Part shown: in pieces, positions 22,624 through 33,725 of the stretch
Numbering within the stretch: position 1 is the first letter of the stretch
Layout of the letters: each line of letters begins with the position of its first letter
From: Cricetomys ansorgei
Lineage: Eukaryota > Chordata > Mammalia > Rodentia > Nesomyidae
Length of the DNA: 64,000 nucleotides
Assembly: GCA_026225945.1 (NCBI GenBank)
Contig: JAMJFZ010001089.1
Span: 6,199,501-6,263,500, forward strand
Direction: 5' to 3'
Made by a program: the position numbers and the translations under genes
Notes under the pieces: generated by a model
What the model saw: the letters and a program-made list of their open reading frames with translations, nothing else
What the model was told of the DNA's origin: nothing
Databases searched by the model: none

Positions 22624-22866
22624 GGGCTGGAGAGACGGCTCACCTATTAAGATCATTTTCTGCTCAATCGTGAGATCAGTTCTTAGCAGCTACAATAGGT
22701 ATTCACAAAAAAACCTGTAACTTCAGCACCAAGTGATCTCACACTCTCTTCTGGCTCACCCCCATCTTCACCTCGACACAGACACACACACAGACACACA
22801 CACAGACACACACACACACAGAAACACATATGCTTGTGAATAAAATAGATCTTAACAAATAAAATA
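22624..22866 (+). repeat. B2/B3 SINE with (CACAGA)n
   Basis: 'ggggctggagagacggctcacc', 'cacactctcttctggctc', then a CA/CACAGA repeat (22778-22822) and 'aataaaatagatcttaac'. Confidence 0.8.
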
Positions 22867-22879
22867 CCCAATGAGTTAA

Positions 22880-22988
22880 CCCGAGCCTGATGTCTCACAT
22901 CTGTAATCTTAGCACGTAGTTGGCTGTGAGGGTTTTCTGTGAGTTCAAGGCCAACCTAAGTGATACAGTGACACCTGTCCCCTCAAAA
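22880..22988 (+). repeat. B1-like SINE (old)
   Basis: 'gatgtctcacatctgtaatcttagcac' and 'gagttcaaggccaacctaagtg' indicate a diverged B1/PB1. Confidence 0.6.
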
Positions 22989-23086
22989 ATTCCTAATAAA
23001 CCAAACCAATAAAAACTACACAGTGGGCCAAGTAGTAATCTTTGGTTCCCACGTTGTCTCATCTTCTGTGTGGTGACCTCTTAGAG

Positions 23087-23319
23087 TAGTGGTTTTCAAC
23101 CTGTGGGTCGTGATCCCTTTGGGAGGTCAAAACGACCCTTTCGCAGGTATCGCCTAAGGCCATCTGCATGTCAGATATTCACATTACCATTCATAACAGA
23201 AGCAAAATTGCAGTTATGAAGTGGCAATGAAAATAGTTTTATGGTTGGGGGTGGTCATCACAACATGAGGAACTGGATTAAAGGGGTCAACGAAGCATTA
23301 GGCAGGTTGAGAACAGCTG
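23087..23319 (+). mobile_element. URR1-like hAT non-autonomous transposon
   Basis: 233-bp element with terminal inverted repeats (tagtggttttcaacctg ... caggttgagaacagctg). Flanking 8-bp copies tcttagag/tgttagag (23079-23086, 23320-23327) match at 7 of 8 positions, as for hAT transposons. Internal phrases 'gtcgtgatccctttgg' and 'aaaattgcagttatgaagtggc' match rodent URR1. No transposase frame. Confidence 0.85.
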
Positions 23320-23327
23320 TGTTAGAG

Positions 23328-24305
23328 ACAGAACCTTATTCTGCAAGCTCAGGACCTTTCATTGTGTCTTTTCCTAAGCAACAGCAGATTCATAACATGG
23401 TGCGGAACTGTGGAATTTTCCGCCAAATCACGTGGAATTTTACCCTCCTCCCATCTCTATTTTGGGTAGAAGGGGTGACAGTCTGTCCTCGTGTTTTCAG
23501 CGCAGACCACTGAAGAGGCTGTTGGATGGACAGGGAGAGGCCAGCACTGGGAGGCCTCTGGAAGGCACTGGATTCATGCTGAATAACGACTCTGGTCTAT
23601 GCTTGCTGGAGACCTCCCTCTGGCACACGGAATACTCTTTACATTCCTTTCCAAGGGAATCAAAGAAAATTCCACCGTACCACTCTTAAATGTTTTCATC
23701 TAAGTCAAGTCGGCCCAAGATATCATCAAAGCGATATGTCACCCTTGCAAACTCCATTATTCACAGTGGTATTCGGTGGGCGTGTCCCCTGCTAGGGTTT
23801 GTGACATTCTGGACAGAACTGACGGGTACCTCGACAGGCTCCTGACCCAGAGCTCCTGTCCTGTGCTGCCTGGCACACAAGCGCTACCAACAGGTAGCTA
23901 GTTGGCTCTACTCAATCCTCTTCAATGGAAGATAGCATCAATAAATTACCAAGTCCATGCTGACAGGAAAGAAAAGGAGAGAGAAACTTCGTCACCAAAG
24001 TAAAATATCATTCAGTGAAGAATGAAGAGGAGCACACGGCTGCTTCCAAAAAGCAAAAAGAAAATAAATAAAAACTTTGCCATTTTGTTAGAGCTGGGTT
24101 TCCTCTTTAAAAAAAAAAAAAATGTACAGGTTGGTAGCTGCTCGAAACTCAGTGTGACAGGTAGAAACAGGAATACCTGCCTCCACCTGCCGGGCTGAGC
24201 AGGCTGACTCAGGGCAAGGGTCTTGAAGATGAGAGCTGTCTTCTCTGTACTTGCTCATTTCTCACAACACAGATGGCAGTGACAATCAGGGCACGTTGAA
24301 TTGGG
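23328..24305. other. Unique sequence; possibly conserved 23690-24100
   Basis: No repeat or exon recognised. An A-run at 24108-24121. Confidence 0.35.
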
Positions 24306-24538
24306 TCTTAATTTTTTTATTTTAGTTTTATTTTATTTTATGCGCCTGGATGTTTGGCCTACATGTGCATCTACGTACCGTGTGTATGCCCCATGTGGAG
24401 GGAGCCAGAAGAAAGCACGGGACCCCCTAGAACTGGAATTACAAATGTCTGTGGGCCATCATGTGGGTGCTGGGAATCAAACCCATTGTCCCAAAAGAGG
24501 AGCCAGTACTCTTAACCATTGAGTCATCTCTCTGGCCC
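24306..24538 (-). repeat. B3 SINE
   Basis: T-rich tail, then 'ggagggagccagaagaaagc', 'ccccctagaactggaattac', 'catgtgggtgctgggaatcaaaccc' and 'cagtactcttaaccattgagtcatctctctggccc'. Confidence 0.9.
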
Positions 24539-24545
24539 TTGTAAA

Positions 24546-25850
24546 ATAAAATCCTTTTCAATATTGCCCGGTGAAAATTTTATATAGAAAAAAAAAATAG
24601 GAAAGATGTTTTCTGTTTCATTTGCATAGATAACCTTCCAAGCTATCAAGAGAAGACAGCTCTTCTCTCAGAATATTTAGGTGTGTATTTTCCAATAAAG
24701 AAAAAGTATGTATCTCATAAAGTAAAAGTAACTGCCCCGTGCAGGGTAATGTTTTATCAATACAGTTAATTTCGTTTGGTTTTATGGCATTTTCATTCAG
24801 TTCTAATTGCTGTTGTGAATTCCAAACACGTGAGAACTAGATCGTACAGCTCTGACTCAAAACGCCTTTCTTGAACCTGTTGGCCAAGCGTCAGAAGCAC
24901 CGGCTAGCTTTGCTGTTTGTCTCTAAAGTGACTGCGTTTGTTGGCTGGGAACTGTTGCCCGCTGATGACATCATGGTGCTAATATTTTACCTTCTGACTT
25001 TGACAGGCAAATGAGGCCTTGACTAGATTACCTTAAGTAAATAAATGTGGGTAAAGAGATTATCTAGCATTATGCTCTATTGTAGTCCTTAAGACACAGG
25101 CCCAATATTTTAAAAGGATTAGCAATCTCACCGTCTACCTTAAAGAAAAGCCCTTTGCCATATTAGCACCCTTGGCCTTGAGCAATGGCATACCTAACCC
25201 TCTCTTCCAGCCTCCTTTCGTAACAGGCCGCCACCTGTGTAGCACAATCAGATCTGACTTAGGAAAGGAAGTTACATAACATCATGGAGAGGAAAAAAAT
25301 AAATTTTTTTTTTAACTTGAGCTAAGATGTTTTAAAAATCCGGGTGTTTTTTGAGTATCTGGCAATCGGGAAGGCATTATTTAAATGTGCAGTTTTAAAA
25401 TGGAGTTTAATGGGTCTCTAGAGAGCCAGGCATGATGATGTATTTTGTGTGGACCCTGTATTTGGCATTCAACATACAAAAAGCAGCTGAGGAGGAAAAA
25501 AAAGAATTTTCTTTGATTGCTGATTTCAGTGTTATTGGGTGATCAGCTAGCCTTACTTAAGGGATTAGCCACTGTCTTTCGGTGCCATTCCAGTGTTCCA
25601 AGAATTCCTTTGGAGATTAAAAACAAATCCTTGGAATAAGGATCCAATTTTTCAAACCAAAATGACTTCTTAGGACACCAGTGGAAGAAACGTCAGAAAT
25701 GAGGTAATCCCTTAAGAAAGGGGTATTTGATAACTCAATAGCACAAATTAATTGTGAGAATGCTCAGGGAATCCAAATGCATTATAATTAATTTAATTCT
25801 TAAGAAATACATTGAATAAGGTAGTTAATCCCTGTAAATGTAACCTAGTG
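24546..25850. promoter_or_regulatory. Extended repeat-free island, candidate CNE cluster
   Basis: About 1.3 kb with no SINE, LINE or microsatellite. It has an octamer ATTTGCAT at 24620-24627, an AP-1/CRE-like palindrome ATGACATCAT at 24965-24974, and a homeodomain-rich end (gcattataattaatttaatt, about 25780-25800). In a window averaging roughly a SINE per kb, such a gap is notable. Likely two or three enhancer units; no open frame suggests an exon. Confidence 0.45.
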
Positions 25851-26540
25851 GAGGGAGGGTGGGAGTTGGAGGATTCTGCCCGTCTTTGGTTTCATAAGCC
25901 AATCACAGACAGAAGCCAATTTCACCTGGATATGTCTACAGACTGCATATATCTTCTGGCAGAAGACTGTATATGTGTGCAAGCGATATTGTAAAGATAC
26001 AAATAACCCTTTCATGAACAAATATATGAAGCTAATAACTACCGACTGATGACGGTTGCTAGTCAGCACCATAAACTCTGCTACAGGAGAATGACTGTGC
26101 TCTTTTGATCAAGGAGAACAGGGCCGTCAGAGAGAAGAGCCTGTGCAGGAAACACACTGAGTGTTGAACGATGGTCTCATGGACTTCCTGACTCATTTTA
26201 TCTATTCCCCAAGAGGGCAAGAGATACAAAAGCATTATATTTTAAGTCTAAATTCCTCATTATAGAAATGTTTTATTAGTTACTGAGATCAGATTAAGCT
26301 TCTCTGGCAATATTTTAAAAAAAAAGAAAAACAGTATTGAGTCTGTTTTATGGCCTGATCAGCAGGGTTCAGTAGGAGACATTTAGCAGATAAGATGGGC
26401 AGACAGTTAAGGATCTTAAAACAGTGTCTTAACTATTTATGCAAAGCTACAGCTTTTCAGACAGGAACTGCCAGTATTCTCAAGCCCTTTTTATTCAAAA
26501 CCATTGGCAGTCTGGGGTTATGTTAAACAGTTAATGGCTT
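25851..26540. promoter_or_regulatory. Repeat-free flank, weaker CNE candidate
   Basis: Repeat-free AT-rich DNA with words such as 'gttttattagttactgagatc' and 'tatttatgcaaagctacag'. May extend the preceding island. Confidence 0.3.
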
Positions 26541-26615
26541 TACTTGTTTGTCTCAGTGCTAGGGCTTGAACCCAGGGCTTGCATGAGAAAGGCAGGTGTT
26601 TTACCCCAGCCAGCT
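26541..26615 (-). repeat. ID SINE
   Basis: Antisense ID words: 'ctcagtgctagggcttgaaccc', 'agggcttgcatgagaaaggcagg', 'ttttaccccagcc'. Confidence 0.65.
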
Positions 26616-26854
26616 AGAACATCTAGAAAGCAGACACAGGAAGGCAATGTTACACTACTAAGTCAATCCAGGCAACCCAAACCTAGCACCCTCCATTGAC
26701 CTGGTCAACAGCTGAGCAACGCAGGAAAGGAGCTCCTGAGGATACGGCCCGTTCCAATCATCTTTCCATCTAGTGACAAACTCAGAAGCATGGAACACTG
26801 TTCCACACTGGGCCATCTTCATGCCTGCTCAGATTTGCTTTCTTCTGGGGCAAT

Positions 26855-27191
26855 TGTTGTAGAAGTGTATTTTTAGTTATATATAAAATAATTGTTTTGT
26901 GCATTGTTGGATGGGAGGGCTGCCTAGGTCTTAGTGTTTTGTATTGTCTGCGGGTGTTGGATTTATGTGGGGGATGTTTAATTGCTCATGATCTGCACGT
27001 GCTATCAGTAGAACACCTGAGGAGTTCTGGATCAATAAAAACACCTGAGCTCAGACGCTCGGGGTTCCACTGGCCAGTATGGCGCTGGCCAGGATGATGG
27101 TTCCCTCTGCTGTGGTCTGGCAGGGTTTGCACCTATGAAAATGCCTGCTGTCTCTTCCTTGCTGAGCCCACACAACAGCCTAACAACTACA
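26855..27191 (+). mobile_element. Solo ERV LTR, copy B
   Basis: 337-bp LTR beginning TGTTGTAGAAG and ending CAACTACA, flanked by perfect 6-bp direct repeats 'ggcaat' (26849-26854 and 27192-27197). AATAAA poly-A signal at 27034-27039. Same family as the inverted copy at 22281-22618, matching along its whole length. No internal sequence, so it is a solo LTR left by recombination. Confidence 0.85.
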
Positions 27192-27197
27192 GGCAAT

Positions 27198-28061
27198 GAT
27201 CATGAATGGAAGCTAGGGAATCAAAGCCTGGTTTCTGTTCTTAGTCCTACCTCTGCTCTGTCTGTGTAGCCTGTGGGATTCAGTTGCAGCTCTGTCCCTC
27301 CATTTGACCTCCAAAGAACAGTCTTTGTTCATTCTATACAAATGTCCTGAATGTGCACCCTGTGCTCAGGGACACAAACTTAGAACTTGTGGTCCCATCC
27401 AGTTCTGGGAGAAGGGGCTATGGAACGGAAGGAGCCACTGTGAATCACCAGAGTGAAAAAAACAATACAGATTGAAATAAACAGAGAGGCAACTGGAAAT
27501 GACGATCATAAGCAGGCGATGACTAAGGGACAGATCAGTGCATCAGACAAGGAACTCTTATGAAGGTGGCTTGGAGGTGGGCAGGAGACCGGAAGAAAAG
27601 GCTGTCATTACACTGCCGTGATTGTGTGCCCACATACCACCCATGCAAAGAAGGGAGGCATTGGCTTAAGAACTATCACCCATGTCCTGTATCTGCTATA
27701 ACTGTGCCTGTTTATTTTTTTCTTACAAAAGGAAGGAAAGAGGGAGATAAAGGTAGTCTGGTTAGAGCCCTGAACAGAAAGAAAACCAAAGGGCTAGCCC
27801 GGAGCATCAACTGTGAGAAAAGGGTCAAGCCTGAGGCCAGTTCCAATCATCAGCATAGCACCATAGAAAACAGGGACAGGGTGAAAGAAGGCAAGGAGTG
27901 CTGCCTTTCACTAGCCTCAGAGGCTTTGTACCCTATTCTAAGGTCAGTAGGTGAGTAGACACCACCCCATCAGGGAAAAGAGGGCATAGAAGACCCAGAG
28001 ACTAGAAAGGGTCTTGACAGACTATAAATGTTCTGTGGGCTCCTGGATCCACAGTATCTTT
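27198..28061. other. Mostly unique; possible old repeat 27325-27385
   Basis: 'gttcattctatacaaatgtcctgaatgtgcacc' recalls an old mammalian repeat motif (ttcaacaaatatttattgagcacc). The 132-codon frame at 27560-27958 has no recognisable domain. Confidence 0.3.
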
Positions 28062-28256
28062 TTATGATTTATTTTTTCCATTTCCTTTTATTTATGTGTT
28101 TGTGTCTATGTCTGTATGCATGTATATGCAAGTGCTTTCAAAGACCAGAAGAAGGGGGCATTGGATCTCCCAGAGCTGAGGTTACAGGCACTTGAGAGGC
28201 CATCAGATGTGGATACAGAGAGCCAAACTATGGTCTCAGAAAGTGCTCTTGACTGT
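28062..28256 (-). repeat. B3 SINE
   Basis: T-rich tail then 'accagaagaagggggcattggatctccc', 'gctgaggttacaggcac' and 'aagtgctcttgactg'. Confidence 0.75.
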
Positions 28257-28414
28257 GATTCCCTGTCTCCATCCCCATCTACCATACCTTCTAGACTAAC
28301 TCAAGTATTGGTTTCTCTTCAACACACAGGAGATATCCACCGTGTGACAGGCACAAAACTATGCTACCTGCTTCTAGTACTGATTTAGGAATTGGTGGCT
28401 TAGAGTAAAACAGT

Positions 28415-28596
28415 TGTGTTTTGACACAGTGTCTCTCCCTGGCTTGGAACTTATAGATTAGACTAGATGGCTAGCCAGTGAGCCCCAGGGATCTGCCTGT
28501 CTCCCCATCACTCCCCCTACGTTCCGGGGGATCAAACTCAGGTCCTCCCACTTATGTGGCAAGCACTTCAGCTGCTGAGCTGTCTCTCCAGCCCCT
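28415..28596 (-). repeat. B4 SINE
   Basis: 'gacacagtgtctctccctggc', 'ggctagccagtgagccccagggatc', 'ggggatcaaactcaggtcctccc' and 'gctgctgagctgtctctccagcccc'. Confidence 0.85.
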
Positions 28597-28805
28597 CACT
28601 TGGTTTTTAGTGGTTGATTCACTCAGGCTTTGTAATTCTGCTGAGATACTTTCAGGACTAATTGGTTGACTCCGAGAAGACCTGAGTTCCCTGAGAAATA
28701 TGCTTTTTACATTTGGAGCCTGTTGATCCTACCACCAGTAGCTTCTTGAGTGCATAGCCCCTTGGGCTGCCTAGATTTTACATCCACAGAAAATATAGTT
28801 AAGTA

Positions 28806-29123
28806 CAGTCAACCCATTATGTCTTCACCTATAAGGGTTCAGTGTTTGGAGGCTTAACAATTTTTGAAAATACTCAAAAAACTGGATATATATAGACCTT
28901 TTTTTTCCCCCTTGTCATTAGTCAGTCCCAAGATAATACAGGGTGACAGCTGTTTATACAGTATTGACATTGTTGTGGGTTTTATAAGTCATCTACAGAT
29001 ATATATGGGATGATGCATAAACTATATGAAAATATTGTGCTGTTTTATATGAGGTGTTCGAAAATATTGATATGGAGTTTAGAGTCCTGAAACTAATCCC
29101 TCTTGGGTACCACGGGACAGCTG
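28806..29123 (+). mobile_element. MER2-like Tigger DNA transposon, copy 1
   Basis: Begins 'cagtcaacccattatg', with 'tgtcattagtcagtcccaagataatacagg', 'gggttttataagtcatctacag' and 'ccacgggacagctg' at the end, following MER2/pogo-type order. Non-autonomous relic, about 318 bp. Confidence 0.7.
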
Positions 29124-29439
29124 CATTGGTGAAATGTCTGCTCTTGAGATGTATCTGCTGCATCATGTACAGGACCCAACGTGTATACGCAAGAGGCAGA
29201 CAGATACAAAATTCCATAAATGAACTCACGTAAGATAAGTATTGAGTGTCTGTGAGGTCACAGAACCCACTAAAACCCTTCCCACTGTGTGGTGCTCTGC
29301 AGAAAAAAAGAAGGAGAAGAAGACTTTCTCCTCAAAAATCAATTATCTAATGCTTCCTAAATAAATTTGTCAAAAAAAAAAAAAATAGGTGAAGCTATTA
29401 AACCTGAGAGTTAAAAATATTCTTCTTGCAGAAGAGAAT
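29124..29439. other. Unique sequence with an A-run
   Basis: Nothing recognised; A-run at about 29373-29386. Confidence 0.4.
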
Positions 29440-29757
29440 TATGACTCACACTATAACATGGGTAAACACTGAGAACATTATGTCAAATGAAACAAAAGAA
29501 AAGCATGATTCCGTCCTCATGACGCAATCCCATATGATGTGATCGGTCACAACTGTAGCCTCAGAGTGGCGGCTGCTGGAGGCAGGGACTGGCCAGATGG
29601 GAGCCATTGTTCAGGCAGCACAGAGTTGCAGTTTTCCAGGATGAAAGAGATCTGTGAAGGATGGTTGAGCAACAATGTGGATCCCTTTAATTGCTACTAA
29701 TATATAAACTTCAAAATGGTTCATTTAGGAGAGTGTGAGATTTAGCATGCTCGTGGC
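29440..29757 (+). repeat. L1M-type 3' end
   Basis: 'aaacactgagaacattatgtcaaatgaaac', 'gttgcagttttccaggatgaaagag', 'gagcaacaatgtggatcc' and 'acttcaaaatggttc' follow the 3' UTR order of ancient L1M elements. Confidence 0.75.
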
Positions 29758-30287
29758 CCAGAACCAGTAAGTCAATAAGAGCTAAAAAGGCCAATGTTGT
29801 CTGTCTCGATTTTTTAAAAAGCAGAAAGCAAGTGTGTACATTTGCTGTGAAGACTGGGATTTGCCTCAACAAAGCAGTAGAAGAGGAAAGTGAATTAGGT
29901 AGAGATGAACACAGTTACTAACAATCACAGCTGAGAACACACACAAAGCTGTTGATGGCATGCTCCCTGGGTTCTTTTGCATAATTTCCCAGGTTTTACA
30001 TGTTTTCTTTAAAAGAGCTGAACAAAGTCTTAGGTTCAATTCCCAGCTCTACCATATAAAAACTTTACAATTAAAGATGTTTAAATTACAAAAGAAAACC
30101 CAAGATACAGAGCAAGATCACAATTTTTGAAGGATTACCTGCATGACAGTATCACGTGCATAAATTGCCTAGAGATTAAAAATGTAATTGAACCCTCAGG
30201 TATTCTCAGGGTGCCAGGTTCGATCCCCAGCACCAAGAAGAAAACAAAAGAGGGAATGGATTATTAAAAGAAAAAGAATTACCAAGT
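29758..30287. other. Unique sequence; short ID-like scraps
   Basis: 'taggttcaattcccagctctacc' (about 30031) and 'ccaggttcgatccccagcacc' (about 30216) look like B-box-containing ID fragments. Too short to delimit. Confidence 0.35.
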
Positions 30288-30411
30288 GAGCCAGGAGCAC
30301 ACCTTTAATCCCAGCTTTCGGAAGGCAGAGTCAAGTGGATCTCTGTGAGTTCGAGGCCAGCCTGGTCTACAGAGTGAGTTCCAGGACAGCCAGGGTTACG
30401 TCTAGAAAAAC
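30288..30411 (+). repeat. B1 SINE
   Basis: 'gagccaggagcacacctttaatcccagc' through 'ggacagccagggttac' gives a near-full B1. Confidence 0.95.
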
Positions 30412-31613
30412 CAAAAAGAAAAAATGAAAGAAAAGAAAGGAAAAAGATTACCAAATGACACAGCAGCACTTGATCTCTGACCACCTCAGACAGAGTATAG
30501 TGATCTGGGTCTCTTGAGCTGCACCATGCTATCCTGGTCCTACCAAGAGCACCAGGCTGCCACCCCCCAGCCAGGTCTTGTCCAGCTAAGCGTGGACAAT
30601 AGATACACATTCCTGTTCCTTCCCTTCCCGAGGTTAGATTGATGAGGGGCGGACATTGTGCCCTAGGTCGACCCTGGGAGCAGGGCCAGTCAGAGCCTAC
30701 TCTGCCCCAGGGCATCTCTCAGAACAGAGCCCAGACACAGAGGCTGGGAAGAACCTTACCAGGTCACCCGGAGATGCCCCTGAAAAAACAACTCCAGGGG
30801 GGCTCTTTGCATCACAGTCATTTCACAGCAAAGGACTTAGAGAAGTCTTGATGTGTACATAAATTTGTGCTTTGTGGTAAACAGTGCTTCCTCACATTTC
30901 ATAAATATATGCACACACAGTTATTGTTTCATACCTTCTGCCCTAGTGTTTATTTAGCTCGTGGTTGGGTCACCTGGAAATAGTAATATGGACCCACTTG
31001 GCTATCCAAAAGGAACTGTAAGGGGTTTTTTGTTTTTAAATCAATTTTTAGTTATGTAACCTATTTTTCTCTATATTTATGGATAGCATACAGCAAGATG
31101 AGTGAATTAAAAGCATTAGTTTAATGAAGAAAGGCAAAAATTATACTACATTTCCTCTGACAAGGAGGAAAATAGAACCACAGAAAACTTGCTAGGAAGC
31201 CCCATGTGGGATTATGGGGAAGACAATCCTATCTAGAAATCGACCAAGGTGCCCTGGCTCCTAGAAAGGAAAAAAGAAAAAAACCAAGAGTGCTTAGAGT
31301 TTTGTTTTCAAGTGTTTCCGATTTCAGCTTGAACAGAGACAAAACGACCAGAGAAAACTGTTCGAGGAGTCTCCCAAAGTATCAAGAGACATTCCACACA
31401 GTTTCACTCTTTGCTCTCGGGATAAGGAAGTCACTAAGTCAATGTCCCCTACAAGCTACCCTGACTTGGGGTTTAATGGGTTCAGAGGGTAGGGTCAAAT
31501 GTCAAACCTCACACACCTTCAGCAGATGGGGAAAGAGACAATGGTCTATCAAATGTCTCTGATAAAGCTCCCAGAGTCTCCTATCAGCTGTATTTTAACC
31601 ACACAAGAACTCC
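30412..31613. other. Unique sequence, nothing recognised
   Basis: 1.2 kb without recognised repeat. 30930-31150 is AT-rich and could be conserved. The frame at 31206-31562 (118 codons) has no domain. Confidence 0.35.
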
Positions 31614-31614
31614 C

Positions 31615-31713
31615 TGATGGATGGATGGAAGGATGGATGGATGGATGGATGGATGGATGGATGGATGGATGGAAGGATGGATGGATGGATGGATGGATGG
31701 ATGGATGGATGGA
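31615..31713 (+). repeat. (GGAT)n tetranucleotide microsatellite
   Basis: About 24 ATGG/GGAT units, with ggaa interruptions near 31628 and 31672. Frames over it give Met-Asp-Gly-Trp or His-Pro-Ser-Ile periodic peptides, which are artefacts. Confidence 0.98.
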
Positions 31714-32256
31714 ATGAATGGCTGAATGACCTCCAGGAGATACTAGGGAGTGACACAAGGCTTGGAAGGAGCAGATCGTTACACTCGTGTATCTTTCCTG
31801 CACACCAAAGTCCCATAGTCCTAAAAAAGACCCATTAGATAAAAAGGAAAAGTTAATAAATAATGCAGATTTTACTTTGCATTCATGTTCTGGCCAGGTA
31901 GACTTGACTGTGAGGTCTGTCCTACATATGCCTGGGACAGACAGAGTTGGAGATCACTGCTGCCTGCTTTATCCCCAAGGCTGAGAATTAGTTTCCAAAT
32001 CACTAGCTACATTTCTGTGGTTCTGAGCTAAATTCCTATGGTCACCACCTGCTGCATAGACATAAGCTGATTGAAGATACCCATCATCCTGGAAGAGGCG
32101 TCATGGGTCAAAGCACCTCATTTCTCAGGCATGGAATTTACACACCTGCAGAAGGAAGGGTCATTTCCAAACTCCACTGCAACTCTCACATGCTATGATT
32201 CCACAGATAAAATAGTAAATAACAAATTGGCAGATTTTTCAAAATATGTATTCTTA
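31714..32256. other. Unique sequence, nothing recognised
   Basis: No repeat or gene recognised. Confidence 0.4.
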
Positions 32257-32263
32257 GTGTGTG

Positions 32264-32308
<45 letters not shown>
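32257..32308 (+). repeat. (TG)n microsatellite continuing into CG-alternating DNA
   Basis: About 26 TG/CG units, followed by 'ccgcgcgcgcccacgcatgcgcac', an almost continuous alternating purine-pyrimidine run to about 32332. Confidence 0.95.
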
Positions 32309-32310
<2 letters not shown>

Positions 32311-32456
32311 GCGCGCGCCCACGCATGCGCACAGGTACCTGTAGGTGCCATTAGAGGGCGTCAAACACTTTGGAGCTGGAGTAACAGGAGGTTGTTATGA
32401 GCAGCCCAAGATAGGAGATAGGAACCAAACTATTGTACCAACTCTCCAGATCCACA
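32309..32456 (-). repeat. B3 SINE
   Basis: 'ggtgccattagagggcgtcaaac', 'tggagctggagtaacaggaggttg' and 'gataggaaccaaactattgtacc' indicate antisense B3; the TG tract is its reversed CA tail. Confidence 0.7.
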
Positions 32457-32459
32457 GGG

Positions 32460-32530
32460 GTTTTTTTTTGTTTTGTTTTGGTTTTTGTTGTTGTTTTGAG
32501 GTGGTTTTTTGGTGTTTTTTTTTAAGGAAA
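32460..32530. repeat. T/G-rich low complexity
   Basis: Runs of T with TTTTG units. Confidence 0.8.
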
Positions 32531-33330
32531 ATTAAAGGCAGCATTCTAGTCCACAGACAACACTGAGGAGATAACCCTTAAGACGAGAACGATGTGAACC
32601 CACAAGGGAGGAGAGAGCGGAGGCCCATCCTGCAACAGGAAGCAGAACTGAGTCTCTTCCCCACCCAGCCCTGGTTCTATGCACCCATCCTCTAAGAGGC
32701 TAAGATGCTTTCTTTCCCAGATGCTATGGCCACCTTCCAAATCTGCAGAAAGAAAGCTTTCTCTTCATGCACACCACAGCCCATTGGACTGGGTTCCCAG
32801 GGTTATATTCAATCAGCTCTTTTATCATTAGACCTCGTTCATGTTCACTTCCTTGCAACCCTCTTGGAGTGAGGATGCAGGAAAATCTAAGGTCCCCAAG
32901 GGGACCTCTTCGGAGCAGCCAACCCAAGAACCAACCAAGGTGACTGCTTATTCCAGTCCTTCAACCTCTTTACTATAATCACACCTACATGAAAACTATT
33001 AAATCTGGGATTTCTTTTTTCTTTCTTTTTTTTAACTCAGCGTATTATCATTTTCTCCTCCCCAGCTCCGCCCCCACCCCCACCCCCACCCCCAGCAACC
33101 TTTTCCTAACACATTTCAAAGGATGTGCATATTATCACTCACAGAGGCTCCTGTGTTCCCATGCTTTCCCCTTCTTCCCTCTCCACAACTGTCACCCCTT
33201 TTAAGGTTAGCCAACCATGGGCTATCATTACACATCGACAATGCCTAGCTTGGTGGGGTAGCCACAAACAAGGGGGGTGGGGAGAAAAAGAGAAAGGAAA
33301 AAAGTTGGGGAGGGGCGAAGTATTTAAAGC
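32531..33330. other. Unique sequence with a (CCCCCA)n tract
   Basis: C-rich CCCCCA units at 33068-33094. No gene recognised. Confidence 0.4.
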
Positions 33331-33379
33331 ACCCATAAAATTAAGTCTCAGATTTAAATTCTCCCTCATATTTTATTGT

Positions 33380-33725
33380 CTTTCCTTTTCTTTTTTCCTG
33401 TGGTAAATGGTAATTAGAGTCAATAATCTTTTGCTGAGAGAGCACCTTGTCTTCACAGTGTTTATATCATCGTCATCAAAGATCTGCCTCAAGGGCCTGG
33501 CTTGTTAATAATTTAAGGTGTGCTCAGCCTAGTTAGAGCAGGAAGCCTAGTTATTGAGTTTGTAAACCAGCCGATGATTTATGGGAACACCTTGCATGAC
33601 TCATGCTCATTAAATAAAATCCTTCGGTTTAATAAGGAACATGGGGTAAACAGCCCTTCCCGTTACGGGGTGAGTGTGTGATTGGAGATTGTTGAGTTTT
33701 GTCACCGGCTTCCCCGACAGTATTT
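33380..33725. promoter_or_regulatory. Strong candidate conserved non-coding element
   Basis: Repeat-free. LEF/TCF-like 'catcaaagatctg' near 33474, AP-1 TGACTCA at 33597-33603, and homeodomain words (gttaataatttaagg, gctcattaaataaaatcc). Clear absence of drift repeats; enhancer-like. Confidence 0.45.

Noticed and set aside
22778..22822. Short regular repeats considered as a CRISPR-like array
   Set aside because: CACAGA-type SINE tail microsatellite; no spacers and a mammalian context.
31595..31838. Asp-Gly-Trp-Met and His-Pro-Ser-Ile repeat peptides
   Set aside because: Read-through of the (GGAT)n microsatellite.
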